The notes beneath the pieces were generated by a model. It searched no databases, was not told the origin of the DNA, and was given only the letters and a program-made list of their open reading frames with translations. DNA of 33,094 nucleotides. Source: Methylovulum psychrotolerans. GTDB taxonomy: Bacteria; Pseudomonadota; Gammaproteobacteria; Methylococcales; Methylomonadaceae. The stretch is taken from NCBI RefSeq assembly GCF_002923755.1, contig NZ_PGFZ01000001.1, positions 727,853-760,946 of the forward strand, written 5' to 3'. The translations under genes and the position numbers were made by a program. Positions 8,032 through 17,206 of the stretch are shown in pieces (within the stretch, counting starts at the first letter, position 1; the number at the start of each line of letters is the position of its first letter).

Positions 8032-8895
8032 CTATTGCGCCAATACGCCCAAGCCACTATCCAACTCGTCCATAGCTTCTTCCGACACGGCTTCACGCCC
8101 TAACTTCAAGTCCATAAAATTAAATAGCCTAGGATCGGCCAATTGTGAGGGGGCGACGTTTTGCAAGCTGGTGAAGATGGTCTCCAAGCGTCCGGGAAAC
8201 TGCTTGTCCCAGCCTTTTAGCATCACCTTCATGGCTTTGCGCTGCAAGTTCTCTTGCGAGCCGCACAAGTTACAAGGAATAATCGGATACTTCCTAAACG
8301 CGCTATAGCGTTCAATATCCTTTTCACGGCAATACGCCAAGGGCCTGATAACAATATTTTTCTTATCGTCGCTCAACAACTTAGGCGGCATGGCCTTAAG
8401 TTTGCCGCCATAGAAAATATTCAGGAAAAAAGTCTCCAAAATATCGTCACGATGATGGCCTAAGGCAATTTTTGTCACCCCGTTCGCTTCGGCATAACCG
8501 TATAACGTACCGCGCCGCAAACGCGAACATAAGCCGCAAGTGGTCTGGCCTTCGGGGATGACGCGCTTAACGACGCTATAAGTGTCTTTCTCAATGATAT
8601 GGTAAGGCACACCCAGTGCTTGCAGATACTCAGGCAGAACATGCTCAGGAAATCCCGGCTGTTTTTGGTCGAGGTTAACGGCAATCACTTCAAAGTCAAC
8701 CGGGGCGGTTTTCTGCAAATTAAGCAGAATGTCCAACAAGGTATAAGAATCTTTACCGCCGGACAGGCACACCATGACCTTATCACCGTTTTCGATCATC
8801 TTATAGTCGGCAATGGCATCGCCGACATAATGCCGCAAACGTTTCTGTAATTTATTAAACTGGGTTCTGGATTTTTGCGAAAAGTCGTCTGACAT
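8032..8895 (-). CDS. ttcA: tRNA 2-thiocytidine synthetase TtcA
   Basis: 287 residues. TtcA thiolates cytidine 32 in certain tRNAs using ATP and an iron-sulfur cluster. The PP-loop SGGKDS is at residues 45-50, and two CxxC pairs (C120/C123 in TTCGLC; C208/C211 in IPCNLC) provide the cluster ligands. [14 protein letters not shown] (146-159) is the conserved family segment. Length and motifs match proteobacterial TtcA. The ATG at 8895 has no obvious Shine-Dalgarno. It is separated from upstream fabB by a 15-bp terminator-like hairpin and so likely has its own promoter. Confidence 0.95.
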   Translation of the reverse strand: MSDDFSQKSRTQFNKLQKRLRHYVGDAIADYKMIENGDKVMVCLSGGKDSYTLLDILLNLQKTAPVDFEVIAVNLDQKQPGFPEHVLPEYLQALGVPYHIIEKDTYSVVKRVIPEGQTTCGLCSRLRRGTLYGYAEANGVTKIALGHHRDDILETFFLNIFYGGKLKAMPPKLLSDDKKNIVIRPLAYCREKDIERYSAFRKYPIIPCNLCGSQENLQRKAMKVMLKGWDKQFPGRLETIFTSLQNVAPSQLADPRLFNFMDLKLGREAVSEEAMDELDSGLGVLAQ

Positions 8896-8945
8896 GGTCA
8901 GAAAATAAAAGTTAGGGGGATAAACTGCGAAAGGGGTTCTTGGCG

Positions 8946-8981
8946 GCTACCCGGCTAGGCGGTAACGCCTAGCCGGGTAGC
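8946..8981 (-). terminator. Strong stem-loop ending the fabAB unit
   Basis: Perfect 15-bp stem (8946-8960 with 8967-8981) around loop GGTAAC. It lies 8 bp after the fabB stop, reading on the minus strand. A U-run is absent, so it is either a factor-assisted terminator or a palindromic repeat. Confidence 0.65.
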
Positions 8982-8988
8982 ATCTAGG

Positions 8989-10209
8989 CTAGCCGTTAAA
9001 ACGTTCAAAAATCAGCGTGGCGTTAGTGCCACCAAAACCGAAACTATTGGACATAATGGTATTTAGGGTCACATTATCCTGACGCTCAAGCACAATAGGG
9101 ATGCCCTCAGCCGCCGGATCCAACTGACTGATATTGGCGGACGCGCTCAGGAAATTCTCCTGCATCATCAGCAACGAGTAAATCGCCTCGTTGACACCCG
9201 CCGCACCTAAGGCATGGCCCGTCAAGGATTTGGTGGAACTGACCCAAGGCATGTCTGCACCGTCGAACACAGTGCGTAACGCACCCAGTTCTTTGGTATC
9301 ACCTACGGGCGTACTGGTGCCATGCGCATTGATATAGTCAATCTTATTATGTACGGTCGCCATCGCTTGCTGCATACAGCGCACCGCCCCTTCACCCGAA
9401 GGCTGTACCATGTCGTAACCGTCGGAGGTCGCGCCATAGCCCGTCAATTCGGCATAGATTTTCGCACCCCGTGCCTTGGCATGCTCCAACTCTTCAAGCA
9501 CCAATACGCCGCCACCGCCGGAAATGACAAAGCCGTCACGGGTCTGGTCGTAAGGTCTGGAGGCCGTGGTCGGCGTGTCGTTATATTTGCCGGACATCGC
9601 GCCCATTGCATCAAACAACACCGACATCGTCCAATGCACTTCTTCACCGCCGCCCGCAAACACCACATCTTGCTTGCCCATTTGGATAAGCTCCATGGCA
9701 TGGCCGATACAATGCGCACTGGTCGCACACGCGGAGGTGATAGAGTAATTAACCCCTTTAATTTTATAAGGCGTTGCCAAACACGCGGTGTTGGTGCTAG
9801 ACATGGCTCTAGGCACCATATAAGGCCCGACTTTTTTCACGCCTTTGCTGCGCAGAATATCGGCGGCCTCAACCAGATTAGAGGTGGACGGACCACCGGA
9901 ACCCATCACCAAACCCGTCCGGTAGTTGGACACTTCCGTTTCTTCCAAACCGGAATCGGCAATGGCTTGCTGCATGGCGATATAGTTAAACGCCGCACCG
10001 TCACCCATAAAACGCTTAATTTTACGGTCGATAAACGCATCTAAATCAATGTTAATCGCCCCATGAATTTGGCTTCTGAAGCCCAATTCCTTATAAACGT
10101 CCGCAAATACGATTCCAGAACGGCCTTCCCGCAGGGAACCGATAACCTCAGTTGGGGTGTTGCCGATACTGGAAACAATTCCCAAACCAGTTACCACGAC
10201 TCTTCTCAT
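8989..10209 (-). CDS. fabB: 3-oxoacyl-ACP synthase I FabB
   Basis: 406 residues, the E. coli FabB length. It elongates acyl-ACP with malonyl-ACP, including the unsaturated intermediates made by FabA. The catalytic triad is visible: C161 in [10 protein letters not shown]296 in [11 protein letters not shown] and H332 in [10 protein letters not shown]. The closing glycine-rich [13 protein letters not shown] is intact. The start ATG at 10209 follows AGAGG. It lies 11 bp downstream of fabA, so the two form an operon for anaerobic-type unsaturated fatty acid synthesis. Confidence 0.97.
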   Translation of the reverse strand: MRRVVVTGLGIVSSIGNTPTEVIGSLREGRSGIVFADVYKELGFRSQIHGAINIDLDAFIDRKIKRFMGDGAAFNYIAMQQAIADSGLEETEVSNYRTGLVMGSGGPSTSNLVEAADILRSKGVKKVGPYMVPRAMSSTNTACLATPYKIKGVNYSITSACATSAHCIGHAMELIQMGKQDVVFAGGGEEVHWTMSVLFDAMGAMSGKYNDTPTTASRPYDQTRDGFVISGGGGVLVLEELEHAKARGAKIYAELTGYGATSDGYDMVQPSGEGAVRCMQQAMATVHNKIDYINAHGTSTPVGDTKELGALRTVFDGADMPWVSSTKSLTGHALGAAGVNEAIYSLLMMQENFLSASANISQLDPAAEGIPIVLERQDNVTLNTIMSNSFGFGGTNATLIFERFNG

Positions 10210-10220
10210 TGTTATAGCCT

Positions 10221-10736
10221 CTAGAAATCTTCTGTAGATGTAAACAAGCCGACCCGTAAATCGGTCGCCTCATAAATTTTCTTGCCGTCAACTTCCATGG
10301 TCGCATCGGCGATGCCCATCACTAACTTGCGCATAATAAGACGTTTTAAACTGACCCGATAAGTCACTTTTTTCGCCGTCGGCAACACTTGCCCGGTAAA
10401 CTTCACCTCACCGACCCCCAGTGCCCGACCTTTGCCGGGACCGCCCATCCAGCACAAATAAAAACCCACCAACTGCCACATGGCATCCAAGCCCAAACAG
10501 CCCGGCATAACCGGGTCGCCTTGAAAATGGCAGGCAAAAAACCATAAATCAGGGGTTATATCCAATTCCGCGATCATCTCGCCCTTGCCATATAAGCCGC
10601 CTTCATCGGTGATCAACGTAATCCGATCCATCATCAGCATATTAGGTAGAGGTAATTGCGCGTTTTTGGGGCCATATAATTCCCCCCGTCCCGACATCAA
10701 CAATTCTTCGCGCGTAAAACTATGCTGTTTCCCCAT
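10221..10736 (-). CDS. fabA: 3-hydroxydecanoyl-ACP dehydratase/isomerase FabA
   Basis: 171 residues, typical for FabA. It dehydrates 3-hydroxyacyl-ACP and isomerises trans-2- to cis-3-decenoyl-ACP, the branch point to unsaturated fatty acids. The active-site histidine is H70 ([13 protein letters not shown]) and the aspartate is D84 (GLDAMWQL). The hot-dog fold segments [12 protein letters not shown] and [11 protein letters not shown] match the family. It leads the fabA-fabB operon; the 87-bp gap to slt is AT-rich and probably holds its promoter. Confidence 0.97.
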   Translation of the reverse strand: MGKQHSFTREELLMSGRGELYGPKNAQLPLPNMLMMDRITLITDEGGLYGKGEMIAELDITPDLWFFACHFQGDPVMPGCLGLDAMWQLVGFYLCWMGGPGKGRALGVGEVKFTGQVLPTAKKVTYRVSLKRLIMRKLVMGIADATMEVDGKKIYEATDLRVGLFTSTEDF

Positions 10737-10823
10737 TTTTATACCTTATGCCTCTAATGATGATTATTCTTATTATGGAACCGTATATTATCTAACATAG
10801 CTCAAGAAAAATCAGCTCAAATT

Positions 10824-12755
10824 TTAATTGCCAGACAGTTCCGCCAACATATTTTGCAATTTCAGACCATTAGTCTGCAAACGGTACTGATAAATAATCG
10901 CGTAAGACAACACCGATGTCACATATTTGCGGGTTTCTTTATACGGGATGGTCTCAACCCACATATCGGCAGACATCTGCCGATTCGGCAACCATTTCGC
11001 CACCCGTCCGGGGCCTGCATTATAAGCCGCCGTCGCCAAAGCAAAATGGCCGTTAAAACGCCGTAACAGTTCGGCATAATAATAACTGCCATAACGGATA
11101 TTCACCTCAGGCTTAAACAACTGCGCCTCACCCTGCCATGTTTCACCCAGCTTAGCCGCCATCTCCGCGCCAGTATCGGGCATCATCTGCATCAGGCCTT
11201 TCGCACCGACCGGCGATAGGGCTTGGCTGTCGAGCATACTTTCTTGGCGCATCAGCGCGAACACCACCGCCGGATCCAAGCCCCGCTGCTGGGCATTAGC
11301 CCGCACTTCCGGCACATACAGCAAGGGGAAGCGCAAGGCCAAATCGTCCCAATAATCGGCCTTGACCAAGGTCATAATGGCAATTTGCCGCCATTGCCAT
11401 TGCTCCGCCTGTTTAGCGGCAATCCTAAGCCGCTCTTGATCCAGACCCTCGGCCGCAAACCGCCATTGCCGCTGCGCCTCTGCCTCGCGCCGCATCGTCC
11501 GCCATTCTTGTACGGCCTTAAATTCCGGCTGCGCCAATAAACTGGCAAATTGCCCTTCGGCGACCACAACGGGACTATCCCCCATAGTATAGCCGTTACC
11601 CAGAATATCTGTGGCTAAAAATCCATAAAAATTGCGTTGCGCCGATAATTTTAAGTAAACCGCTTGCGCTTCCTGCCCTTGCCCGGTCGCCGCCAACATC
11701 CGCGCCCGCCAATATTGCCAAGCGGGTTCCTGCAACACTGCCCAAGGCAACGCCGCCAGCGCATCACGGACATGCTGCCAATCCTGCTCCCACAACGCCG
11801 CCCTAATCCTGGCTTCGCGGATTTTTTCATCGGGTTGGCGGATTTGTTGCAAACGGCGGTAAGCGCGGCTATCCCTATGCAGATACAAAACCATCGCCAA
11901 CTTGCTTTCAACCTTATCCAGCACTTCCTTATCCACCATCAGATATTGCTTGCGCCCATCCCAAAGCACGATAGCCGCGTCAATATCCACCGCCGCCAAT
12001 TTAGCGACCCCTTCGGCAAAAATGCGGCTAGTTAAGGCATCGTTACTGACCCATAAGCCGCTATCCTTCACCATATACGGCTTTTTATACACTTGCAACC
12101 ACAGTTCGGCGGTTTTTTGCTCAGACTTATCCAGCAAGCGCCGCAAATATTCGACCAGCAAAGCGTTGCCCTGATTCACCGCTAACTCAAAACGTTGCCA
12201 TACTAAGGCTTGGGTAAAGTCCGGCGATTGCATGAACACTGCGAACAAAGGGTCACAGGCTGACGGCTGGCTAGTGCCGCTTAACCATAAACGCTTTGCT
12301 TCAAGCAAAGCCTTATCTTTATTGCCCGTCTCATGCACCGCCCAATAATACAGACATTCCCGTGCGGTATTGCCCGTGTCCTGATAGAATTCGGCAAACT
12401 CCTGCCACCGCTCATGCTTGGCCAGATAATCCAGCCATTTGCCGCGCAATAACGGCGCGTAACGGGTCTTATCATACTGCTGCAAAAATTCCGTGACCTT
12501 ATCGGTTTTTTGCAAATGCTTTTTTAACCATTCATATTGTAAATGCGGATACAACGGATAATCGGCAAGACTGTCACTCAAAGCCGAAAACGCCGCATCA
12601 TCGCCTTGCTCAAGAAACTTTTCCGCGCGTAAGAACACCGTGCGTTGCTCTTCCATAGCAGGTTGGGGCCGCCAGTTTAGCCAAACAAACAGCGCAATGG
12701 CTGCGGCTATGGCTAGGGTACCTGCCGCAGCCTTATAGAAATAGTTAACAGCCAT
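10824..12755 (-). CDS. slt: Soluble lytic murein transglycosylase Slt
   Basis: 643 residues from the ATG at 12755, which has GGGAG at good spacing. A longer frame from a GTG at 12797 adds 14 residues that lack a translation signal. The N-terminus has a hydrophobic segment (TLAIAAAIALFVWL) for export or anchoring. The long alpha-helical U- and L-like superhelix follows, then the lysozyme-like domain with the catalytic glutamate at about 505 in LMRQES, plus GAKGLMQMMPDTG and AAYNAGPGRV. It cleaves peptidoglycan with 1,6-anhydro product formation in the periplasm. It lies 110 bp downstream of bioA on the same strand. Confidence 0.94.
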   Translation of the reverse strand: MAVNYFYKAAAGTLAIAAAIALFVWLNWRPQPAMEEQRTVFLRAEKFLEQGDDAAFSALSDSLADYPLYPHLQYEWLKKHLQKTDKVTEFLQQYDKTRYAPLLRGKWLDYLAKHERWQEFAEFYQDTGNTARECLYYWAVHETGNKDKALLEAKRLWLSGTSQPSACDPLFAVFMQSPDFTQALVWQRFELAVNQGNALLVEYLRRLLDKSEQKTAELWLQVYKKPYMVKDSGLWVSNDALTSRIFAEGVAKLAAVDIDAAIVLWDGRKQYLMVDKEVLDKVESKLAMVLYLHRDSRAYRRLQQIRQPDEKIREARIRAALWEQDWQHVRDALAALPWAVLQEPAWQYWRARMLAATGQGQEAQAVYLKLSAQRNFYGFLATDILGNGYTMGDSPVVVAEGQFASLLAQPEFKAVQEWRTMRREAEAQRQWRFAAEGLDQERLRIAAKQAEQWQWRQIAIMTLVKADYWDDLALRFPLLYVPEVRANAQQRGLDPAVVFALMRQESMLDSQALSPVGAKGLMQMMPDTGAEMAAKLGETWQGEAQLFKPEVNIRYGSYYYAELLRRFNGHFALATAAYNAGPGRVAKWLPNRQMSADMWVETIPYKETRKYVTSVLSYAIIYQYRLQTNGLKLQNMLAELSGN

Positions 12756-12864
12756 GTTGCTCCCAACCCGCTTATCCGTACCCACAAGGGGACCCACTCA
12801 AAATATCGGTATTTTGGCAGGAAAACCGTAATGGTGCATTAGAAAATGCGTATAACCGCGTGGG

Positions 12865-14226
12865 CTAGCCCTTAATGGCATAAGCTATTCCCTGCCAAGC
12901 CACCTCCGCGAGCAATTCCAGTTCGGCGGCGGTAATGACATAAGGCGGCATAAAATAAATGACATTCCCCAAAGGCCGCAACAACACCCCCTTCGTTAAC
13001 GCATACTGATACACCCTAAGCCCGCGCCGCTCCTGCCACGGAAATGGCTCACGGGTGACTTTGTTTTTAACCAACTCTATCGCCACAATCATACCCGTCT
13101 GGCGCACTTCGGCAACCTGCGGATGATCATTAAAACGCGCTGTCACCCTAGCCAAATCGGCAATCCGTTGCCGATTTTGGCCGATAACATCCTGTTGCCG
13201 GAAAATCTCCAGCGTCGCCAACGCCGCCCGACACGCCAAAGCATTGCCCGTGTAACTGTGCGAATGTAAAAACGCCATCAACTTACTGTAATCGGCATAA
13301 AACGCCTGATAGACCTTATCGGTGGTCAATACCGCCGACAACGGCAAATACCCCCCCGTCAGACCTTTAGACAAACACAAAAAATCCGGGCTAATATCCG
13401 CTTGCTCACACGCAAATAACGTCCCCGTCCGCCCAAAGCCCACGGCAATTTCATCGGCGATCAAATGCACCCCATAGCGGTCGCACGCCGCCCGCAACAA
13501 ACTTAAATACACCGGATCATACATGCGCATACCACCCGCGCACTGCACCAAAGGCTCGACAATCACCGCACAGACATTGTCCGCATGTTGCTGTAACGTC
13601 ACCTCCAACAAGGCAAAACGGCGGCTAGAGTAATCCGCCCACGACTCGCCCGCCTCGCGGAAATAACAATCCGGCCCCGGCACGGTGATGACTTCCATCA
13701 ACAGCGGCGCGTAAGTCTCCTTATACAGCGCGACATTGCCCACCGCCAACGCACCCAAGGTCTCGCCGTGATAACTGTTCTCCAGGGTAATGAACTTAGT
13801 CTTCTGGGTTTGCCCGCTGTTGCGCCAATAATGGAAGCTCATCTTTAACGCCACCTCCACCGCCGCCGAACCGTTATCGGCAAAAAAACACCGTTCCAAA
13901 CCCGCCGGAGTCACCGCCACCAACTGCTCGGCCAGATGAATGCCCGTCTCATGGGTAAAACCCGCGAAAATCACATGCTCTAAGGTATCCAACTGATCTT
14001 TTAAAGCCGCATTAATGGCCGGATTGGCATGACCGAACAAATTCACCCACCACGAACTGATCGCGTCCAGATAACGCTTACCGTCAAAATCCTCCAACCA
14101 CACCCCCTGCCCCGACTTGATCGGAATCATCGGCAGATTCTCATGGTCTTTCATTTGCGTACACGGATGCCACAACACCGCAAGGTCACGTTGGGCTAGG
14201 GTTTGGTTATTTGGGGTTGGGTTCAT
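12865..14226 (-). CDS. bioA: Adenosylmethionine-8-amino-7-oxononanoate aminotransferase BioA
   Basis: 453 residues. The PLP enzyme converts KAPA to DAPA with S-adenosylmethionine as amino donor in biotin synthesis. LWHPCTQMKDHE (18-29) and ISSWWVNLFGHANP (56-69) are BioA-specific segments. DEIAVGFGRTG holds the PLP-contacting D258, and the Schiff-base lysine is K287 in LSKGLTGGYLP. It is full length with a weak ribosome site. The other biotin genes (bioB, F, C, D) are not in the window. Confidence 0.95.
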   Translation of the reverse strand: MNPTPNNQTLAQRDLAVLWHPCTQMKDHENLPMIPIKSGQGVWLEDFDGKRYLDAISSWWVNLFGHANPAINAALKDQLDTLEHVIFAGFTHETGIHLAEQLVAVTPAGLERCFFADNGSAAVEVALKMSFHYWRNSGQTQKTKFITLENSYHGETLGALAVGNVALYKETYAPLLMEVITVPGPDCYFREAGESWADYSSRRFALLEVTLQQHADNVCAVIVEPLVQCAGGMRMYDPVYLSLLRAACDRYGVHLIADEIAVGFGRTGTLFACEQADISPDFLCLSKGLTGGYLPLSAVLTTDKVYQAFYADYSKLMAFLHSHSYTGNALACRAALATLEIFRQQDVIGQNRQRIADLARVTARFNDHPQVAEVRQTGMIVAIELVKNKVTREPFPWQERRGLRVYQYALTKGVLLRPLGNVIYFMPPYVITAAELELLAEVAWQGIAYAIKG

Positions 14227-14329
14227 AAGCTCAGTAAGTAGCAGGCTAACGCCATCGCAGATTAGTTTATTGTCGTTCTTGCTATGTTATGATGAAAGCC
14301 ATTCTTGTCAACAGCCAAAATCCTAGCGC

Positions 14330-14497
14330 ATGATCCGCCAACTGCATATCAACAATTACAAATCCCTATTTGACCTGACTTTAGAGGTCGGGCGGTTTAA
14401 CGTTCTGATTGGCGAAAACCGTCACTCATTGACCGACAGACAGGCCAACCTGACATATTGGGTTAGGCGCGAGGTTAAAGCCCTCGGCAAAGACTAA
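14330..14497 (+). pseudogene. Remnant of an AAA-type (SMC/RecF-like) ATPase gene
   Basis: A 55-codon frame starts MIRQLHINNYKSL and continues to FNVLIGEN, the conserved N-terminus of stand-alone AAA/OLD-like ATPases. Directly after LIGEN the expected GxGKS Walker A is missing, replaced by RHSLTDRQ and an unrelated short tail ending LGKD. The gene must have suffered a large internal deletion or replacement. It is opposite in direction to its neighbours bioA and emrA, and marks a site of gene loss. The rest of the 310-bp gap between bioA and emrA shows no other gene. Confidence 0.6.
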
Positions 14498-14536
14498 AGG
14501 CCTTTGTACTCCACTTAACAAAACCACAAATACCCC

Positions 14537-15742
14537 CTAGCCCTCCAACTTCCTCACCTGCCGATTTTCCCCAATAATCTTCTTCACCAAAGCCTCCGCC
14601 CCCTGCAACTGATGGTCATAAACCTCAGTCTTATAAGCGGCGGGCAAACCCGTCAAAGGCTGCGGGATAGGCTTACCAGGCTGGCGGGTATCAATACGCA
14701 CGGTCGCCGACAAACCTGGGCGCAACGGGTGGGTTTGCAACTCTTCGGCCTGTAAACTTATACGCACCGGCACCCGCTCAACAATATGGATATAGTTGCC
14801 CGTGGCATTATCCGGCGGCAACAGCCCAAACACGCTGCCCGTACCCGCCTCCAAACCCAGCACCTCACCGTGATACACCACCTCAGAACCGTATAAATCA
14901 ACGCTAATCTGCACAGGTTGGCCGGGCTGGACATGAGCTAGCTCATTTTCGAGAAAATTAGCCTCTACCCATAAATAATCCAACGGCACAATCGCCAATA
15001 ACGGCGTATCAGGGCGCACTTGCTCACCCGGCTGGATACTGCGCTTAGCGACAAAACCCGACAAGGGCGCGACAATCTCTTGCCGGACATTATCCAAATA
15101 CGCTTGTTTGAGTTCGGCAATCGCCTGCAAAACTGTCGGATTATCGGCGACCGTCGTGTTCTGCACCAAAGCCTTCGCACCCGCCAATTCAGCCGCAATT
15201 TGCCGAACATCCGCTTCTTGCTCGCGGATCAGGAACTCGCTGTCCTCAAGCTGTTGCGCCGAAACCGCACCATCGTGGGCGACGCTACGGTAACGCGCCA
15301 GATCATGCCGGCTACGCCCCAGTACCGCCTCTTTGCCCGCCAGTTTTTGCCGGAACATCTCGGCATGGTTGAACAAGGTTTCAATCTGGCGCACCCTGTC
15401 CGCCAAATTCGCTTCGGCCCGCTCCAAGGCAACTTGGGTTTGCAAGCCGTCAAGACGCACCAGCACATCGCCTTGGCGGACATACTGGGTGTTATCGGTA
15501 CGCACATCAACTACTGTACCGCTGGTTTGCGCCTTGAGCGGCACAATGTTGCCAGCAATATACGCATCGTTAGTCTCAACACCAGCACTGCCGACCTGCC
15601 GCGCATACAGCCCGTAGCCCAAGCCGACCAACAACCCGACTAGTGTGACTAACCACAGCCGCCAGCGGCGATGCTGTTGGCGTTGCGGGACACTAAAGTG
15701 GCGCTGAGGTTTGGGGGCTTGTTTATCATCTAAATCCGTCAT
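14537..15742 (-). CDS. emrA: EmrA/HlyD-type membrane fusion protein of a tripartite efflux pump
   Basis: 401 residues. One N-terminal membrane helix (about 28-47) is followed by the periplasmic beta-barrel/lipoyl start VETNDAYIAGNIVPLKAQTSG, a long coiled-coil hairpin (about 100-210), the returning lipoyl half APLSGFVAKRSIQPGEQV, and a barrel segment. It bridges the inner-membrane MFS pump to the outer-membrane factor. The start has AGGAG at good spacing. It is the last gene of the operon, 22 bp after the outer-membrane factor. The C-terminal 40 residues extend past the usual end and are polar. Confidence 0.9.
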   Translation of the reverse strand: MTDLDDKQAPKPQRHFSVPQRQQHRRWRLWLVTLVGLLVGLGYGLYARQVGSAGVETNDAYIAGNIVPLKAQTSGTVVDVRTDNTQYVRQGDVLVRLDGLQTQVALERAEANLADRVRQIETLFNHAEMFRQKLAGKEAVLGRSRHDLARYRSVAHDGAVSAQQLEDSEFLIREQEADVRQIAAELAGAKALVQNTTVADNPTVLQAIAELKQAYLDNVRQEIVAPLSGFVAKRSIQPGEQVRPDTPLLAIVPLDYLWVEANFLENELAHVQPGQPVQISVDLYGSEVVYHGEVLGLEAGTGSVFGLLPPDNATGNYIHIVERVPVRISLQAEELQTHPLRPGLSATVRIDTRQPGKPIPQPLTGLPAAYKTEVYDHQLQGAEALVKKIIGENRQVRKLEG

Positions 15743-15764
15743 GGTCGTTTACTCCTACCTGACA

Positions 15765-17204
15765 TTAAGGGGTGGGCATTTGATAGCCGCCGCCCAGGGC
15801 TTCTATCAATCCGACTGCCGCCAGCAAATGGGCGGCGCGGCGTTCGCTACTGAGCAACCGTTGCTGGAGCAATGCCGATTCAGCGACAAGCACGCCATCA
15901 CGGGGGCTAAGTCCCGCCTGATAACGTTGGTCGGCCAATTGTGCTGCCTGCTTTGCCGCCTCTAAGGCGCGTGCTTGGGAAGCGTCGTGGGCGACGGTTT
16001 GCCGCCATTCGGACACGCTATCGGCGACTTGCTGCACCGCCGCCAACAGCGTGCCGTTGTAGGTTTCGGCGGCAATATCGTAAGCGGCCTGCTGGTTTTT
16101 TAACGCCGCCGCCAAGCGTCCGCCTTCAAAAATCGGCAGGCTCAAGGTCGGCCCTACGCCATAGGCTACACTGGCACCATTGGATAAAAACAAATCTTTC
16201 AGGTTAAGGCTACGCAAACCGGCAAAACCGACTAAATTAATGTCAGGGTAGAAACGGGTCTGCGCCACTTTAATCAGCTTAGCCGCCGCCTGCACTTGCC
16301 AAAGGGCCGCCGCCACATCCGGGCGATGCACCAACAACCCCAACGCCACCGCATCGGGCGGCGGCAGTGTGCCCGCTATCGCGCCGATTTCCGGGTGGAT
16401 GCCCTCCCCCCAATCCGGGCCTTGTCCGGCCAGCCCCGCAAGCCGATGACGCAGTATGTGGGCTTGGTTGCGGATACTGGCCTCCTGTTGCCGCGCCGCC
16501 TCCACTTGCTGCCCACTGGCATATACGGGATCTTGGCTAGTCAGCCCACGTTGCCAACGCACTTGCGCCAATTGCTGTTGCCCTTCGGCTTGCCCGGTCA
16601 GCTCATGGTACAAATCAAGGTCTTCTTGTGCCGCGCACAACCGGATATAAGTGCGGGTGATGGCCGTGCTTAACAGCAGACGCGCCATGGCCAGTTCCGC
16701 CGCCTGAGCGTGTTCTTTACCTAACATGGCTTCCAACGTGGCCTTATCCTTACCCCATAAATCAATGTGGTAACGGAATACAATAGGGTCGATGTAGGCA
16801 CCAGTAAAAACTTTGCCACCATTCGGGCCGTAAAAATCCGTACCTGAAAACTGCCGTTGATGCAGATCAACGTTAGCATTAACGCTAGGCAGTAACTCTG
16901 CTGCCTGAGAATCACTCAGGGCTTCGGCCTGAGCGACACGGGCGGTCGCCGCGTGCAGGCTGGGATTATGTTGTAAAGCCTCGGTGAGCAAACGGTTTAG
17001 CTCGGCATTGTGTAACACCAGCCACCATTGCGCCTTAGGCCATGCCCGAACAATTTGCTCGGCTTGGGCATCACCACCTAAACTAGAGCTGACGCTGGGC
17101 ATAGCCAGCAACTTAGCGCGACTAGTTGCTTTGGGCAATAATGCGCACGCTGTCAATAACGGCACACTGACCAACAAAAGCAACAGGTTCTTCAACACCT
17201 TCAT
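15765..17204 (-). CDS. Outer-membrane efflux lipoprotein of the OprM/NodT type
   Basis: 479 residues. Signal peptide and lipobox LLTAC (lipidated C20) are followed by the two repeated TolC-like helical/beta units: WWLVLHNAELNRLLTEAL about 55-72 and the second about 270-290, with FPDINLVG-type strand segments and the closing YQAGLSPRDGVLVAESALL. It forms the trimeric outer-membrane duct for the EmrAB-like pump. Its start lies 2 bp after the emrB stop with a strong GGAGG, so the genes are translationally linked. Confidence 0.92.
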   Translation of the reverse strand: MKVLKNLLLLLVSVPLLTACALLPKATSRAKLLAMPSVSSSLGGDAQAEQIVRAWPKAQWWLVLHNAELNRLLTEALQHNPSLHAATARVAQAEALSDSQAAELLPSVNANVDLHQRQFSGTDFYGPNGGKVFTGAYIDPIVFRYHIDLWGKDKATLEAMLGKEHAQAAELAMARLLLSTAITRTYIRLCAAQEDLDLYHELTGQAEGQQQLAQVRWQRGLTSQDPVYASGQQVEAARQQEASIRNQAHILRHRLAGLAGQGPDWGEGIHPEIGAIAGTLPPPDAVALGLLVHRPDVAAALWQVQAAAKLIKVAQTRFYPDINLVGFAGLRSLNLKDLFLSNGASVAYGVGPTLSLPIFEGGRLAAALKNQQAAYDIAAETYNGTLLAAVQQVADSVSEWRQTVAHDASQARALEAAKQAAQLADQRYQAGLSPRDGVLVAESALLQQRLLSSERRAAHLLAAVGLIEALGGGYQMPTP

Positions 17205-17206
17205 GG

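Noticed and set aside
9322-10044. 240-codon open frame on the plus strand
   Set aside because: It lies wholly antisense to fabB, is rich in Arg and His as expected for a shadow frame, and has no family similarity.
10737-10823. Specific sigma70 promoter and fatty-acid regulator operator for fabA
   Set aside because: The gap is AT-rich and has GATAAT-like sequence on the minus strand, but no convincing -35 box or known operator could be placed.
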